NCBI RefSeq assembly: GCF_000331305.1
Contig: NZ_KB217480.1
Location: 280,538 to 344,537 of the forward strand
Direction: 5' to 3'
DNA from: Calothrix sp. PCC 7103
GTDB lineage: Bacteria > Cyanobacteriota > Cyanobacteriia > Cyanobacteriales > Nostocaceae
DNA length: 64,000 nt
Shown: piece after piece, positions 34,388 to 43,007 of the stretch
Layout of the letters: every line of letters begins with the position of its first letter
Numbering within the stretch: position 1 is the first letter of the stretch
Notes under the pieces: generated by a model
Told to the model about the DNA's origin: nothing
Seen by the model: the letters and a program-made list of their open reading frames with translations, nothing else
The model's database searches: none
Translations under genes and position numbers: made by a program

Positions 34388-34480
34388 CTTACACAAACAA
34401 TTTATGATTGGCGCCAGGTGTGTTTATATTCGTCGTTGACTTGGCAATTTGTATTAGTGCTAACAATATTAATACTTTAG
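34388..34480 (+). repeat. Degenerate dispersed element, copy B (WRQ element)
   Basis: ATACTTACACAAACAATTTA, TGGCGCCAGG, ATTCGTCGTTGACTTGG and CAATTTGTATTAGTGCTAAC align with copies A and C. It can be read as LTQTIYDWRQVCLYSSLTWQ then FVLVLTILIL and a stop, with no start codon. Confidence 0.6.
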
Positions 34481-34487
34481 CCATTCT

Positions 34488-34509
34488 AAAAAGCTAATTT
34501 TAGCTTTTT
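34488..34509. terminator. Perfect 10-bp hairpin AAAAAGCTAA
   Basis: AAAAAGCTAA, a 2-nt spacer, then TTAGCTTTTT. It could act as a bidirectional terminator; the arm sequence is the same word as the AAAAAGCTA cluster before the parA fragment (5276-5372). Confidence 0.5.
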
Positions 34510-34651
34510 ATCATTTCAAGACTCCCACAGAGCAAGCCAAAAGGTTAAAAGTGGCGCCTTCTTCTCATAATCTTGTTTACATTACCTGAAAAGAGGCGCC
34601 ATTTAGACTGCAAACGGGTAAAATTTGAACTTATATCATGCATCCCTCTTG

Positions 34652-34698
34652 TCATGCTGAGGAACGTTAACGCAGTTTTCCCGCAGGGTAGCATCTCT
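34652..34698. repeat. Dispersed repeat (CATGCTGAGGAACG type)
   Basis: CATGCTGAGGAACGTTAACG followed by CAGTTTTCCCGCAGGGTAGC; second copy of the element that breaks parA at 5741. Confidence 0.6.
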
Positions 34699-34937
34699 CC
34701 ATGTATAAATGCCCACTGTAACCAAGAGGCGCCGAGCGACTTGATAGTAAACTGGCATTACAACTGAGATATCTGAACTGAAGTGCATAATTTTATATAT
34801 CTTTACTACAATGAAGAAACAGTCCCCAGGTGCAACTAGAGACTGCTAATTAAGTAAAATTAGTTGTTTTGATTGTCAGACTCAGGATTATCAAGTCTTG
34901 AAATAAGTGATGCAGACGCTCCTTAGAAGCTCCTGCA

Positions 34938-35180
34938 TTACTCTACATCTACAATTGATACTATACCTGTATTGCACCATTGGACTAATAACCATTTATC
35001 TGATTCCTTATCTAACGCTGGTTTCAAACGGTAAGCAAAGAATTCTTGCCACTCCTCAATGCCATATTTTGTTATAAACTGTTTTTCAACTTCTTTAAAA
35101 CCTTCCCAGTCACGTCCGGCAATAGTAGTTAAAATTGGTATTAATTCGCGCTCCTGTACGGATAGTGTTGTTTCAGTCAT
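34938..35180 (-). CDS. Small hypothetical protein downstream of the protease gene
   Basis: 80 residues (TLSVQERELIPILTTIAGRD, DWEGFKEVEKQFITKYGIEE, ESDKWLLVQWCNTGIVSIVD). Soluble, acidic and helical. The ATG lies 171 bp downstream of the protease stop codon on the same strand. It may be a regulator or immunity partner of the protease; family not recognised. Confidence 0.55.
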   Translation of the reverse strand: MTETTLSVQERELIPILTTIAGRDWEGFKEVEKQFITKYGIEEWQEFFAYRLKPALDKESDKWLLVQWCNTGIVSIVDVE

Positions 35181-35351
35181 CTGGTAAGTCCTCCCAAAAA
35201 TATCATTTCCGGAATCACAGGCGCCTTAAGTGTATCATTAGCGTGTAAACTCGTAGATATGCTTGTGTCATATGGACCCATTGACCATCGGTACGATTGC
35301 CTTCCTCAACTATTCGTCGTTAAATCCACTCTAAACTCATGGTCGATTACG

Positions 35352-36515
35352 CTAAATACCAAGTTCATTGCGTAATTTAGGTGGTAAATTATTTAGAATC
35401 GAATGTATTGCAACACCCTCATTATGATATGTTATTACCTCACCTTTCTTCGTTTCTTCTGGTAAGGTTTGATATCTCTCTTGGGGTAAACTTGCATAAT
35501 ATTCAGGTTTTATAGGCGTTGCAGCATGGTGCAATCCAATAACTTTCCAATAATCATTAAGTACAGGAGAACCAGAAGAACCGCCTTCAGTATCTGTCAA
35601 GTAACGTAAAAAATCTTTACTATCACCAGTTCCTACATAGAAGTTATTACGGATGGCATAGGTAAGTGGCCCACCACCCGGATGCTGAATAATGTTTAGG
35701 CGATTTCCGCGTTGTAACTCAGGTTGTTCCTCAACAATAGATAGCGGTTGACGGTCTCTAATTTTTTCTGATTCTTTCAATCGTACAATGGCGTAATCAA
35801 GGTCTCTATCGCTTGCTAATAGTTCAGCGTTGCGACAAGCCAGGTATGAACCACTTTCTCTAAAGAAATCAAACCAGGCAGTCAAATTCTCAGCTTGCAG
35901 TTGGAAATCCTCTGGAGTGGCAGGAGACTCGTAACGTTTATCTCGTGCTTCTATAACGTGGTGATTGGTAATCAAAATACCTGGTGCAATAACCCAAGCT
36001 GTACCATAAGAAACATCATCATCTTTAGGTTTACCATCAAAAAGACGTGGAATTTGTAATCGGCATATACTTTTACTAACTTCTAATGCCTTTTGTATAA
36101 AGTTAAAAGGTACACGTTCATCACGTCCTTTAAAAAGAAGTTTTTCAGGTTCGGGAAGTGAGATAGGTGGCGTTGGTATCTCACCACCATAATAAAGCTC
36201 TAGTTGTTTAATAATTTCTTGAAAAGTACTCGTCAAATCTCCTTGCCAATTTTCAATCTCCGACATCGCGTTTTCAGCGATAATTATTAAAGGTCTTTTC
36301 CCTGTTTTTTTATCTCGTCCCAGCCGTACAAATCCACTGATGATTTGATTTAAATCCAGTCGGCTATTGTTTTCAGATCGATTTAAGGCAACTCGTGGTA
36401 ATCCTTCTAGCAGACTACTTCTTCCTAAAAATGTATCAGTAACGGACAACTGTAGTAATGCGTTAACAAATTTATTTTGAATCTCACGGTCTAATTGCAT
36501 GTTACTGTTGGTCAT
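35352..36515 (-). CDS. EAD-like adaptor fused to a trypsin-like serine protease
   Basis: 387 residues. The N-terminal about 110 residues (FLGRSSLLEGLPRVALNR, LDLNQIISGFVRLGR, PLIIIAENAM) form an adaptor that matches the C-terminus of the neighbouring Roc-COR protein (DGRNNFLSYIPGATSLNR, NDISQIIEQLQKR, PLSMLIDNAF). The protease part has the catalytic triad pattern: His in ILITNHHVIEARD, Asp in SDRDLDYAIVRL, Ser in TDTEGGSSGSPVLNDYWKVI. No signal peptide, so a cytosolic protease. The ATG lies inside the end of the Roc-COR gene (14-bp overlap), so translation is coupled. Likely effector that cleaves host or partner proteins when the GTPase is activated. Confidence 0.85.
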   Translation of the reverse strand: MTNSNMQLDREIQNKFVNALLQLSVTDTFLGRSSLLEGLPRVALNRSENNSRLDLNQIISGFVRLGRDKKTGKRPLIIIAENAMSEIENWQGDLTSTFQEIIKQLELYYGGEIPTPPISLPEPEKLLFKGRDERVPFNFIQKALEVSKSICRLQIPRLFDGKPKDDDVSYGTAWVIAPGILITNHHVIEARDKRYESPATPEDFQLQAENLTAWFDFFRESGSYLACRNAELLASDRDLDYAIVRLKESEKIRDRQPLSIVEEQPELQRGNRLNIIQHPGGGPLTYAIRNNFYVGTGDSKDFLRYLTDTEGGSSGSPVLNDYWKVIGLHHAATPIKPEYYASLPQERYQTLPEETKKGEVITYHNEGVAIHSILNNLPPKLRNELGI

Positions 36516-39387
36516 TGTTCAATTCCTCAAATACTTCTTTTAACTGAGCGCGCAAAGTTTCCAATTCCTGTCCAAGAGAATAATCTTGAACATATCGAAA
36601 AGCATTATCTATCAACATAGATAGAGGATGCTGTGGTGAAAATTGATTGCTCCGTTTTTGTAATTGTTCAATAATTTGAGATATATCATTCCTAGCATTG
36701 ATTGTGCTTCGATTTAAACTTGTTGCACCTGGAATATAGCTTAGAAAATTATTTCGACCATCAAAAGATTCGGCGACAGGAATTGTAATCAAATTTTCCT
36801 CAAGTTTAAAGAGAATCTCGCGTAATTTGGTAGGAATCGGTGCATCAAAGCCACGTGTTTCAAAATAAGATTCTTTGATACGCTTCTCTGGTGGATCAAC
36901 TAAATCAAGTAACTCTTTAACAGATACGGGTTCATTCATATTTGAAGGAATGAATTTATCAATACCGTATTGTTCATTCTTTAGTAAACTTTCATAGCTA
37001 ACAACAGCATTTGTTTTTGGGACAGTAACAAATTCATTAGCTCCTAAATTTGAAATAGAATCATGAATTTCTCGAAAGTTTGAGCGAATAACTTCAAGAA
37101 ATCTATGGCGTATATTTGATAAACCATCACAAACTTTAATAAATATTTTACGTTCTGTTGAATCTGCTATAACCAATGCTTTTGTTTCATTATCTTTATG
37201 TTTTAAAACAATACCATTCCGCCAGTAAGTTTCTTGTAGAGCGTAATTATGCATTCTAACAATGAAGCGAGAAATAATACTGCCAGGAAGTACATCGTAA
37301 TGAATTTGAAATAATAAACTTTCGCTCCAATTTCCCGTATAAGGCTCTTCTTTTTGTAGTAAGTCAGGTATGAGAACAGTTTCTTCTGGTGAATTATCAA
37401 AAGAAAAACATAATTCAAATCGCTTCATTATATCAATAATGAAAGAATGTTTTATTTTAGGATATTTTTGAATATCAAGAATTTGCTCTAATTGTTTTAT
37501 TTTTAGGCGCCCTTTCTGTCGAAAAACTAAGTTAGAGTTCAAGATTTGATAAATAGCGCTAGTTACCCACTCTGGATTTAAAACATTTGTATTATTTAAG
37601 CGTGGGTCATCGCCAAACCACAACGCAACTCCCAAGTCATGTAAATATCGTAACAAGTTTTCCTGATTAATACTATCTTTTATACCATTTTTAATAGCAA
37701 CTTGCTGATATTTTTCATAAGAAATATAATCATCTTTCAATTTTTTAAGTTTTGATTTAACCAATAACCAGTTTTCTGGAATTGCTTCATTAATATCTTT
37801 TGATTTACTGATAATTTCAGCAATATATGTTCTAATTTCATCAATCCCTTGCTCTGTCTCGCAGGAAACAGCGCGCGCATAATTATCAATACCATATTTA
37901 TTTTGCAATCCCGTCCAATTCAAATCAATTTGGTTTTGGTCTGCTTTATTGCATATTACTAAAATTGGTGAGTTTCCGCCAAAACTGCGAATAAGCTTAA
38001 GCCAATACTCAAGCCTACTCTCGTGTTCTCCACGACGTGAGTCAATAACTAATACATAAATACTACGCTTTGTTAGAAAAAATTGATGCGTAGCGTGCAT
38101 AATTTCTTGCCCGCCAAAATCCCAAATATTGATTTTGAAACTATTATTATTGACAGATATTTCCCAAGGTATAATGGAAATGCCTTTGGTTGTATTTTCT
38201 TGTGGATTATAAGTATTATATATTAGTCTGTTGACCAGAGATGTTTTACCAACTTCTGCTTCTCCAACAATCAAAAGTTTTATTTCTGCTAAAAACTTTT
38301 CTTCACCTTTAGCTCGTTCAATCAGATAATTAAATAGCCTAGAGGGTTCAGTAATTATAGTAAAGCTTTCGGGTAATTTAGTAAACGGATTACCCTTAAA
38401 ATTTATACTTGTTAAATTTTTTAAATTAATTAAACTATTAGGTACATCTGACAGGCGATTGTAACTGACATCAAGTTCCTGTAGATAGATTAAATCACTT
38501 AGGTTGGCAGGTAGGTTATTTACATGATTATTACTAACAATCAGTTCTCGTAAGTTTGACAAAAATAATATTTGTTCTGGAAACGTATCAAATTGATTTC
38601 TACTTATATCTAGCGAAGTTAGTTGCTTGAGATTAATAAAGTGTTCAGGTAGCTGCGATAATCTATTCTCGCTAATATCCAATGTTGTTAAATTGACAAG
38701 ATTTTCGATTTCATTAGGAAAATCAACTAGGTCATTACTGCTAAGGTTTAACCCTTTCAAATTTTTGAGAGATGTTATTTCTACAGGTACCAAAGAAAGC
38801 TGATTTTTACTTAAGTCTAGTATAGTCAACTTTTGAAGTTGGGTAATTCTAAGTGGGAACAAGCTGTTTAGACGATTTCCACTCAGTTTAATAACTTCTA
38901 AATTAGTTAACAGACTTATTTCAATCGGCAATTGAGTTAAAGTATTGCCACTCAGGTCAAGTTCTTTTAAGTTTGTAAGTTTTCCTATTGCTGGGGGTAG
39001 TTCTCCAATACCTCTATCGCTAAGATTTAGTGTAGTTACTTTTTGAGAATAAGCATTTTCTATAAGTTCATTAATTGTTACTGGGGTTTTTGGTATATCT
39101 TCCGCAATCGCGTTGGGTTGGCGCCCTAATTCATCGACAATAGCTCGAAGTTTTGGATTACCTGGATTTTCGTGATGTGCAGCCTTAATTAGCTCCTCTA
39201 ACCATCCTTCAGATTCTGCTGCTCTTATTAATTGAAAAACAATTTCTCGTAAACTATCTCCTCCAGCAATTGTGTCTAAATTCTTATCTAACTCGAAAAA
39301 GAGCAGTTGCTGTAATGTAGATTTGCTAGGAAATGCATTCATCAGTGCGTCAAGCACTTGTTTGCGCTGTTGTCCGCTCAACGTCAT
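36502..39387 (-). CDS. EAD1-LRR-Roc-COR GTPase with a C-terminal EAD-like domain
   Basis: 961 residues. EAD1 at 1-88 (AFPSKSTLQQLLFFELDKNL, HENPGNPKLRAIVDEL). Leucine-rich repeats about 110-345 (LTNLKELDLSGNTLTQLPIE and about nine more). Roc GTPase: P-loop IVGEAEVGKTSLVNRLIYNT, G3 WDFGGQE, G4 VICNKADQ. COR domain about 530-800. Finally, about 865-955, the adaptor shared with the protease. Roco proteins dimerise through COR, and GTP state controls output. The two different adaptors, one at each end, suggest that this protein bridges the VMAP complex (EAD1) and the protease. Overlaps the protease gene by 14 bp. Confidence 0.88.
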   Translation of the reverse strand: MTLSGQQRKQVLDALMNAFPSKSTLQQLLFFELDKNLDTIAGGDSLREIVFQLIRAAESEGWLEELIKAAHHENPGNPKLRAIVDELGRQPNAIAEDIPKTPVTINELIENAYSQKVTTLNLSDRGIGELPPAIGKLTNLKELDLSGNTLTQLPIEISLLTNLEVIKLSGNRLNSLFPLRITQLQKLTILDLSKNQLSLVPVEITSLKNLKGLNLSSNDLVDFPNEIENLVNLTTLDISENRLSQLPEHFINLKQLTSLDISRNQFDTFPEQILFLSNLRELIVSNNHVNNLPANLSDLIYLQELDVSYNRLSDVPNSLINLKNLTSINFKGNPFTKLPESFTIITEPSRLFNYLIERAKGEEKFLAEIKLLIVGEAEVGKTSLVNRLIYNTYNPQENTTKGISIIPWEISVNNNSFKINIWDFGGQEIMHATHQFFLTKRSIYVLVIDSRRGEHESRLEYWLKLIRSFGGNSPILVICNKADQNQIDLNWTGLQNKYGIDNYARAVSCETEQGIDEIRTYIAEIISKSKDINEAIPENWLLVKSKLKKLKDDYISYEKYQQVAIKNGIKDSINQENLLRYLHDLGVALWFGDDPRLNNTNVLNPEWVTSAIYQILNSNLVFRQKGRLKIKQLEQILDIQKYPKIKHSFIIDIMKRFELCFSFDNSPEETVLIPDLLQKEEPYTGNWSESLLFQIHYDVLPGSIISRFIVRMHNYALQETYWRNGIVLKHKDNETKALVIADSTERKIFIKVCDGLSNIRHRFLEVIRSNFREIHDSISNLGANEFVTVPKTNAVVSYESLLKNEQYGIDKFIPSNMNEPVSVKELLDLVDPPEKRIKESYFETRGFDAPIPTKLREILFKLEENLITIPVAESFDGRNNFLSYIPGATSLNRSTINARNDISQIIEQLQKRSNQFSPQHPLSMLIDNAFRYVQDYSLGQELETLRAQLKEVFEELNNDQQ

Positions 39388-39478
39388 TTATAAAGCTCTC
39401 CTATCACAGTAGTACATAAAATTTTCTTAGTATAAGTTCGGCGTAATCTCAAATATCTACTATCGAAACATCAAGTTA

Positions 39479-40228
39479 TTATTCAATTACATCATCTACT
39501 TCAATCAAATCCCATTCGTTTTGAGATGAACTAATAGTACCTTCATACTCAGTTTCAACTGTTGGCTTTCTAAATCCAAAAAAACCTTTTTTCAATTTGT
39601 GAAAGCCTATCAAAGGTATAATGTCGCTTTCAGTAGTAATCTTAAATCCTATATTATTCTCCTCCTTGACTTTAAATCTTAAGTTGACATCTGCTAAATC
39701 AATGGTTGTTTGACCTCCTGCTTCAAGAGTTATAGAAGAGTTATTTGATGCAGAAATAATGATAGTAGCAGATTTTGCTTGCAATAGTTTAGTTACAATA
39801 ACATATTTTTCATTCCATTGTTCGGCATTATATAAATTAATTATTTGTTGTGTAAATCTAGGCAAATTATCGACAGATTTTACTACACAGCCTGGAGCGT
39901 TAAAAAAAATAGAGTTTTGATTAGAAAATATTATTTCTAAACCAGCATTAATATCAACCAATTCATTCATGTTAGCTTGAGCTTGAGGAGAAAACTCTTT
40001 AACTTTAGTGCTTACAGACCTATATTTATACCAAACAGGAGCGCTCGGAGAAGCTTCATTCACTTCTATGCCTCTCAAAAGTTCTTTTAGATTTCCTTCT
40101 TTATTAAAAAGCCCATCTCTTAAATATCCAAAATCTCCTAATGCGATAGCCTCATTGGGAAGCCAGTTAGCATATAGTTTTGTAAAATTTTGTTTAATTT
40201 CCTTAGCATATGATTTTGCAATTTCCAT
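39479..40228 (-). CDS. Uncharacterised protein upstream of the Roc-COR/protease pair
   Basis: 249 residues, cytosolic by sequence, no known domain recognised. N-terminus ANWLPNEAIALGDFGYLRDG LFNKEG is followed by strand-rich segments: GLEIIFSNQNSIFFNAPGCV, KYVIVTKLLQAKSATIIISA and SITLEAGGQTTIDLADVNLR. It lies 91 bp upstream of the GTPase gene on the same strand. Bacterial gasdermins are mostly beta proteins of similar size encoded beside proteases, so a protease-activated effector is a reasonable guess, but I see no diagnostic gasdermin motif. Treat as unknown. Confidence 0.65.
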   Translation of the reverse strand: MEIAKSYAKEIKQNFTKLYANWLPNEAIALGDFGYLRDGLFNKEGNLKELLRGIEVNEASPSAPVWYKYRSVSTKVKEFSPQAQANMNELVDINAGLEIIFSNQNSIFFNAPGCVVKSVDNLPRFTQQIINLYNAEQWNEKYVIVTKLLQAKSATIIISASNNSSITLEAGGQTTIDLADVNLRFKVKEENNIGFKITTESDIIPLIGFHKLKKGFFGFRKPTVETEYEGTISSSQNEWDLIEVDDVIE

Positions 40229-40604
40229 AACTATTTAGTATTTATACTTAGGTTTAATATAATTTTAACAAATTAATTCGATTTAGGAAAGTGACTCAAG
40301 ACACAAGCAATTGTTGATTACACAACATCTTAAATTAATTTGGACGCCTAAAACTCCTACAATGCAAGTAATACAGAAAGTTAATTTAATAATTTGTAAC
40401 CTGAATGGTAATTATAAGTAATACATTTCCTCTGATTTGGCTATTTGACTATATCGTTAGATAACTTTTAATATTTATAGTAATGCACCTTGTATGTTGA
40501 TATATACGGTAACAAAATTTGAGCGCCTTTATCCCATAACCTCCAATCACATTACAACCTCGTAAACCTGCCCCAAAACACGTACTAAAGCTATAACTAC
40601 GTGT
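40229..40604. other. AT-rich intergenic region
   Basis: No gene, repeat or clear regulatory motif seen. It lies between the 3' end of the membrane nSTAND gene and the start of the uncharacterised gene at 39479-40228, so the promoter of the latter probably falls in it. Confidence 0.4.
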
Positions 40605-42947
40605 CTAAAATACATTTTCCGCAAACCAACGTCTAATTAGCTCAACTTGATAACGATATCCATCACCAAATTCTTCTATTAATTCGCGTTGTAATAATAA
40701 GTTTATTGTAGTTTCAACTACATCTGGACAAGCTAATATAGTACTTTTACTAATTACGGCGCCTTCACCTTGTAATCCAATTAACTGCAAAACATTTCGA
40801 CCTGCTGCATCAACTTGGTTATTTTGAATATCCGCAAAGAAAAAACTACCGCTACTCAAAGCGGAAGGTATTGCTGCTTCCACATCGTCAATAGAAGCTT
40901 TGCGCCGTACATCCGGGTCTTGTTCATTTTTATAAGCAACTATTTCTGCACATAGTAACTGCACTAAAAAAGGATGACCACGAGTAAGATGTAACACATA
41001 CTCAACAGCATCTGGTTCATAACGCAAAGTAAAATCTGCAACTGGATGCTCAATTAATTGACGAGCTTCTTTTTCTTCAAGGTAACTAATGCGTACAACT
41101 TGCACATTAATAAGATAGCTAGCCCAGCGTTGATATTCTTCAATAGTATGGGAACCTGCTAACATAACTTTAAAGCGGGGACGATGTTGAATAAGGTGGC
41201 GTATCATTCCCAAAACATCTTCCTCGTCAAAGCGTCCCTTAGAAATGGCGCCGTCCAATACCTCAAACTCGTCCAACATCAGCAAAGCAGTATTTTCTCC
41301 CAATATACTTTCTACTTCATCAAGCCATTCATCAAAACAAGTAAAAGGGTCATTTTCCAAAGCTTCGCGTGTTAGAGGTGGAAGAATAACACTCTGTTGT
41401 TTAGCAGAACTAATCATCCCCCTCGCAATATTATAGAGAAAACCTGTATAGTTGCTGGCACTCGTTGGGGCGCCTTGCAAATCCACAAACATAGGAATAA
41501 TATTACTAGGTAAAAGCTTTCTTAAGTTATTGAGAAGCGAAGTTTTGCCCATACGTCGCTGTCCATAAAGTAACAAAGGTGGGCGCCGACGGTCTAAAAG
41601 TAATTGTTCTATACGCGAAGCAATGTCCGAACGTCCAGCGAAAATTTCTTGTTCTAAGGTTAATGGTATGCCAATAATATAAGGTGAATTAATTTCCTGC
41701 TCTCGTTCACTTTCTTTGGCTAATGCGCTTACACTATTAGTCACCACAATGTACCAACGGTCGGCTATAGGACTAAAACGAACGGCATATTTATTGCCCC
41801 CACGCTTCAAATTCTGCGAATGTCCATTTAAGCGATCTGCAACATGCTTCAGCGCTAAACGTTGATTATAAGAGCTTTTCTGATTAAGAGCTGCATCAAC
41901 ATCTTTGCTTGTATCAATGAATAAGCCTAGTATATAGCCTATTGAGCTTTCTAAATTCCCAACAACCAAATTTTTATAAATTTTGCGAATATCTTGCACA
42001 TCGGCACAGCGTTCCAAGCTTCGTGCATCTCGCTCAATTTGTGCAACTACACTTACTTCTTGAACAACCCAACGCTGTCTACTAGAACTTAAGTATTCAA
42101 TAGCATTGTCTGCATCGAGTAGGTTACGTTCGATAACTAAAACTAGATGTTTATCCAAGCCATATAAAGGTATCCATTGATATTCATCCCAAAAAGCTGG
42201 ATGCCAGCTAAGTAAAGCAATTTGATTATTTGACCGTCTTTTCTCCAATTCATACAGGAAGACATTGCATATAAATAGCAAGGGGTACATAAGTAAGGGA
42301 CGCCATATATTTATAAGTACCGCAAATCCTGACCCAATGCCAAATGCGAAGCCAAATACTATACCCCATAACAAAAATACTAAGTCCGAGCTTGCATCTA
42401 CAGCTACCCCGAACCCAACGCCGAATGCAATACCGAAAGCTATACCCCATGAAACCCAGAACACCATACTAAATGCTAATTCTGGTAAAACACAAGATAA
42501 AAGATTAAATACTACAGCAAACGTTAGACTGAATAATATACCAAAGGTTATGCTCGACCCTGCTCTCTGCACCATTTCCCAAAATAAACTAAACGTTACC
42601 CCCAACACTAGACCTATAAATGTACCCAAAACAAAAAAAACCGGAGTCTTTTCTACTAACTTACCCAATCCCCATAGCGCTAAAACAAGTGTTAAATTAC
42701 TTACCAAAGGTAGAATTATGTATCCTTGAATAAATAGCCGCCGTATATAAAGTTTGTTCCGTTTCAAGGAATTTGCTTTTTGAGACTCAGTCTTTAAGGA
42801 GGGATAAATTCGGTCAAGATAATTTTTCCAAACCTGTGGGCGGAAAAATAGCCAAAATAGTAATTGCAGGCTACCTATTATCAAGTTTGGGTGTTGTATA
42901 GGAGTAGGGGCGTATCTATTTACTGCGTAAAAACTGGTGGCAGGCAT
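40605..42947 (-). CDS. Membrane-anchored nSTAND-type ATPase
   Basis: 780 residues. Residues about 20-235 hold at least six hydrophobic segments, several rich in Gly, Phe and Val (WGIAFGIAFGVGFGVAVDAS, WGIVFGFAFGIGSGFAVLIN). A middle region (about 255-425) is soluble and unnamed. The C-terminal P-loop domain has Walker A LLLYGQRRMGKTSLLNNLRK, Walker B TALLMLDEFEVLDG and an RYEPDAVEYVLHLTRGHPFL winged-helix-like end. ATP-driven assembly at the membrane is the likely mode, fitting a sensor or pore-forming conflict protein. Same strand as the conflict island; own promoter likely. Confidence 0.8.
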   Translation of the reverse strand: MPATSFYAVNRYAPTPIQHPNLIIGSLQLLFWLFFRPQVWKNYLDRIYPSLKTESQKANSLKRNKLYIRRLFIQGYIILPLVSNLTLVLALWGLGKLVEKTPVFFVLGTFIGLVLGVTFSLFWEMVQRAGSSITFGILFSLTFAVVFNLLSCVLPELAFSMVFWVSWGIAFGIAFGVGFGVAVDASSDLVFLLWGIVFGFAFGIGSGFAVLINIWRPLLMYPLLFICNVFLYELEKRRSNNQIALLSWHPAFWDEYQWIPLYGLDKHLVLVIERNLLDADNAIEYLSSSRQRWVVQEVSVVAQIERDARSLERCADVQDIRKIYKNLVVGNLESSIGYILGLFIDTSKDVDAALNQKSSYNQRLALKHVADRLNGHSQNLKRGGNKYAVRFSPIADRWYIVVTNSVSALAKESEREQEINSPYIIGIPLTLEQEIFAGRSDIASRIEQLLLDRRRPPLLLYGQRRMGKTSLLNNLRKLLPSNIIPMFVDLQGAPTSASNYTGFLYNIARGMISSAKQQSVILPPLTREALENDPFTCFDEWLDEVESILGENTALLMLDEFEVLDGAISKGRFDEEDVLGMIRHLIQHRPRFKVMLAGSHTIEEYQRWASYLINVQVVRISYLEEKEARQLIEHPVADFTLRYEPDAVEYVLHLTRGHPFLVQLLCAEIVAYKNEQDPDVRRKASIDDVEAAIPSALSSGSFFFADIQNNQVDAAGRNVLQLIGLQGEGAVISKSTILACPDVVETTINLLLQRELIEEFGDGYRYQVELIRRWFAENVF

Positions 42948-43007
42948 TGAATTAGATTTGGAGTTTAGACTTTTCTATCTTAAATACCAGGCAAATAAGC
43001 TTTCGTT

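Larger units (their letters stand above)
34234..34937. other. Repeat-rich intergenic region between the two EAD1 operons
   Basis: No gene supported. Within 700 bp there are five GGCGCC sites, a degenerate WRQ element (34388-34480), a perfect 10-bp hairpin (34488-34509) and a dispersed repeat (34652-34698). It separates the VMAP operon promoter from the end of the protease operon. Confidence 0.6.

Noticed and set aside
34573-34767. 64-codon frame between the two EAD1 operons
   Set aside because: It reads through GGCGCC sites and a dispersed repeat and has no homology.
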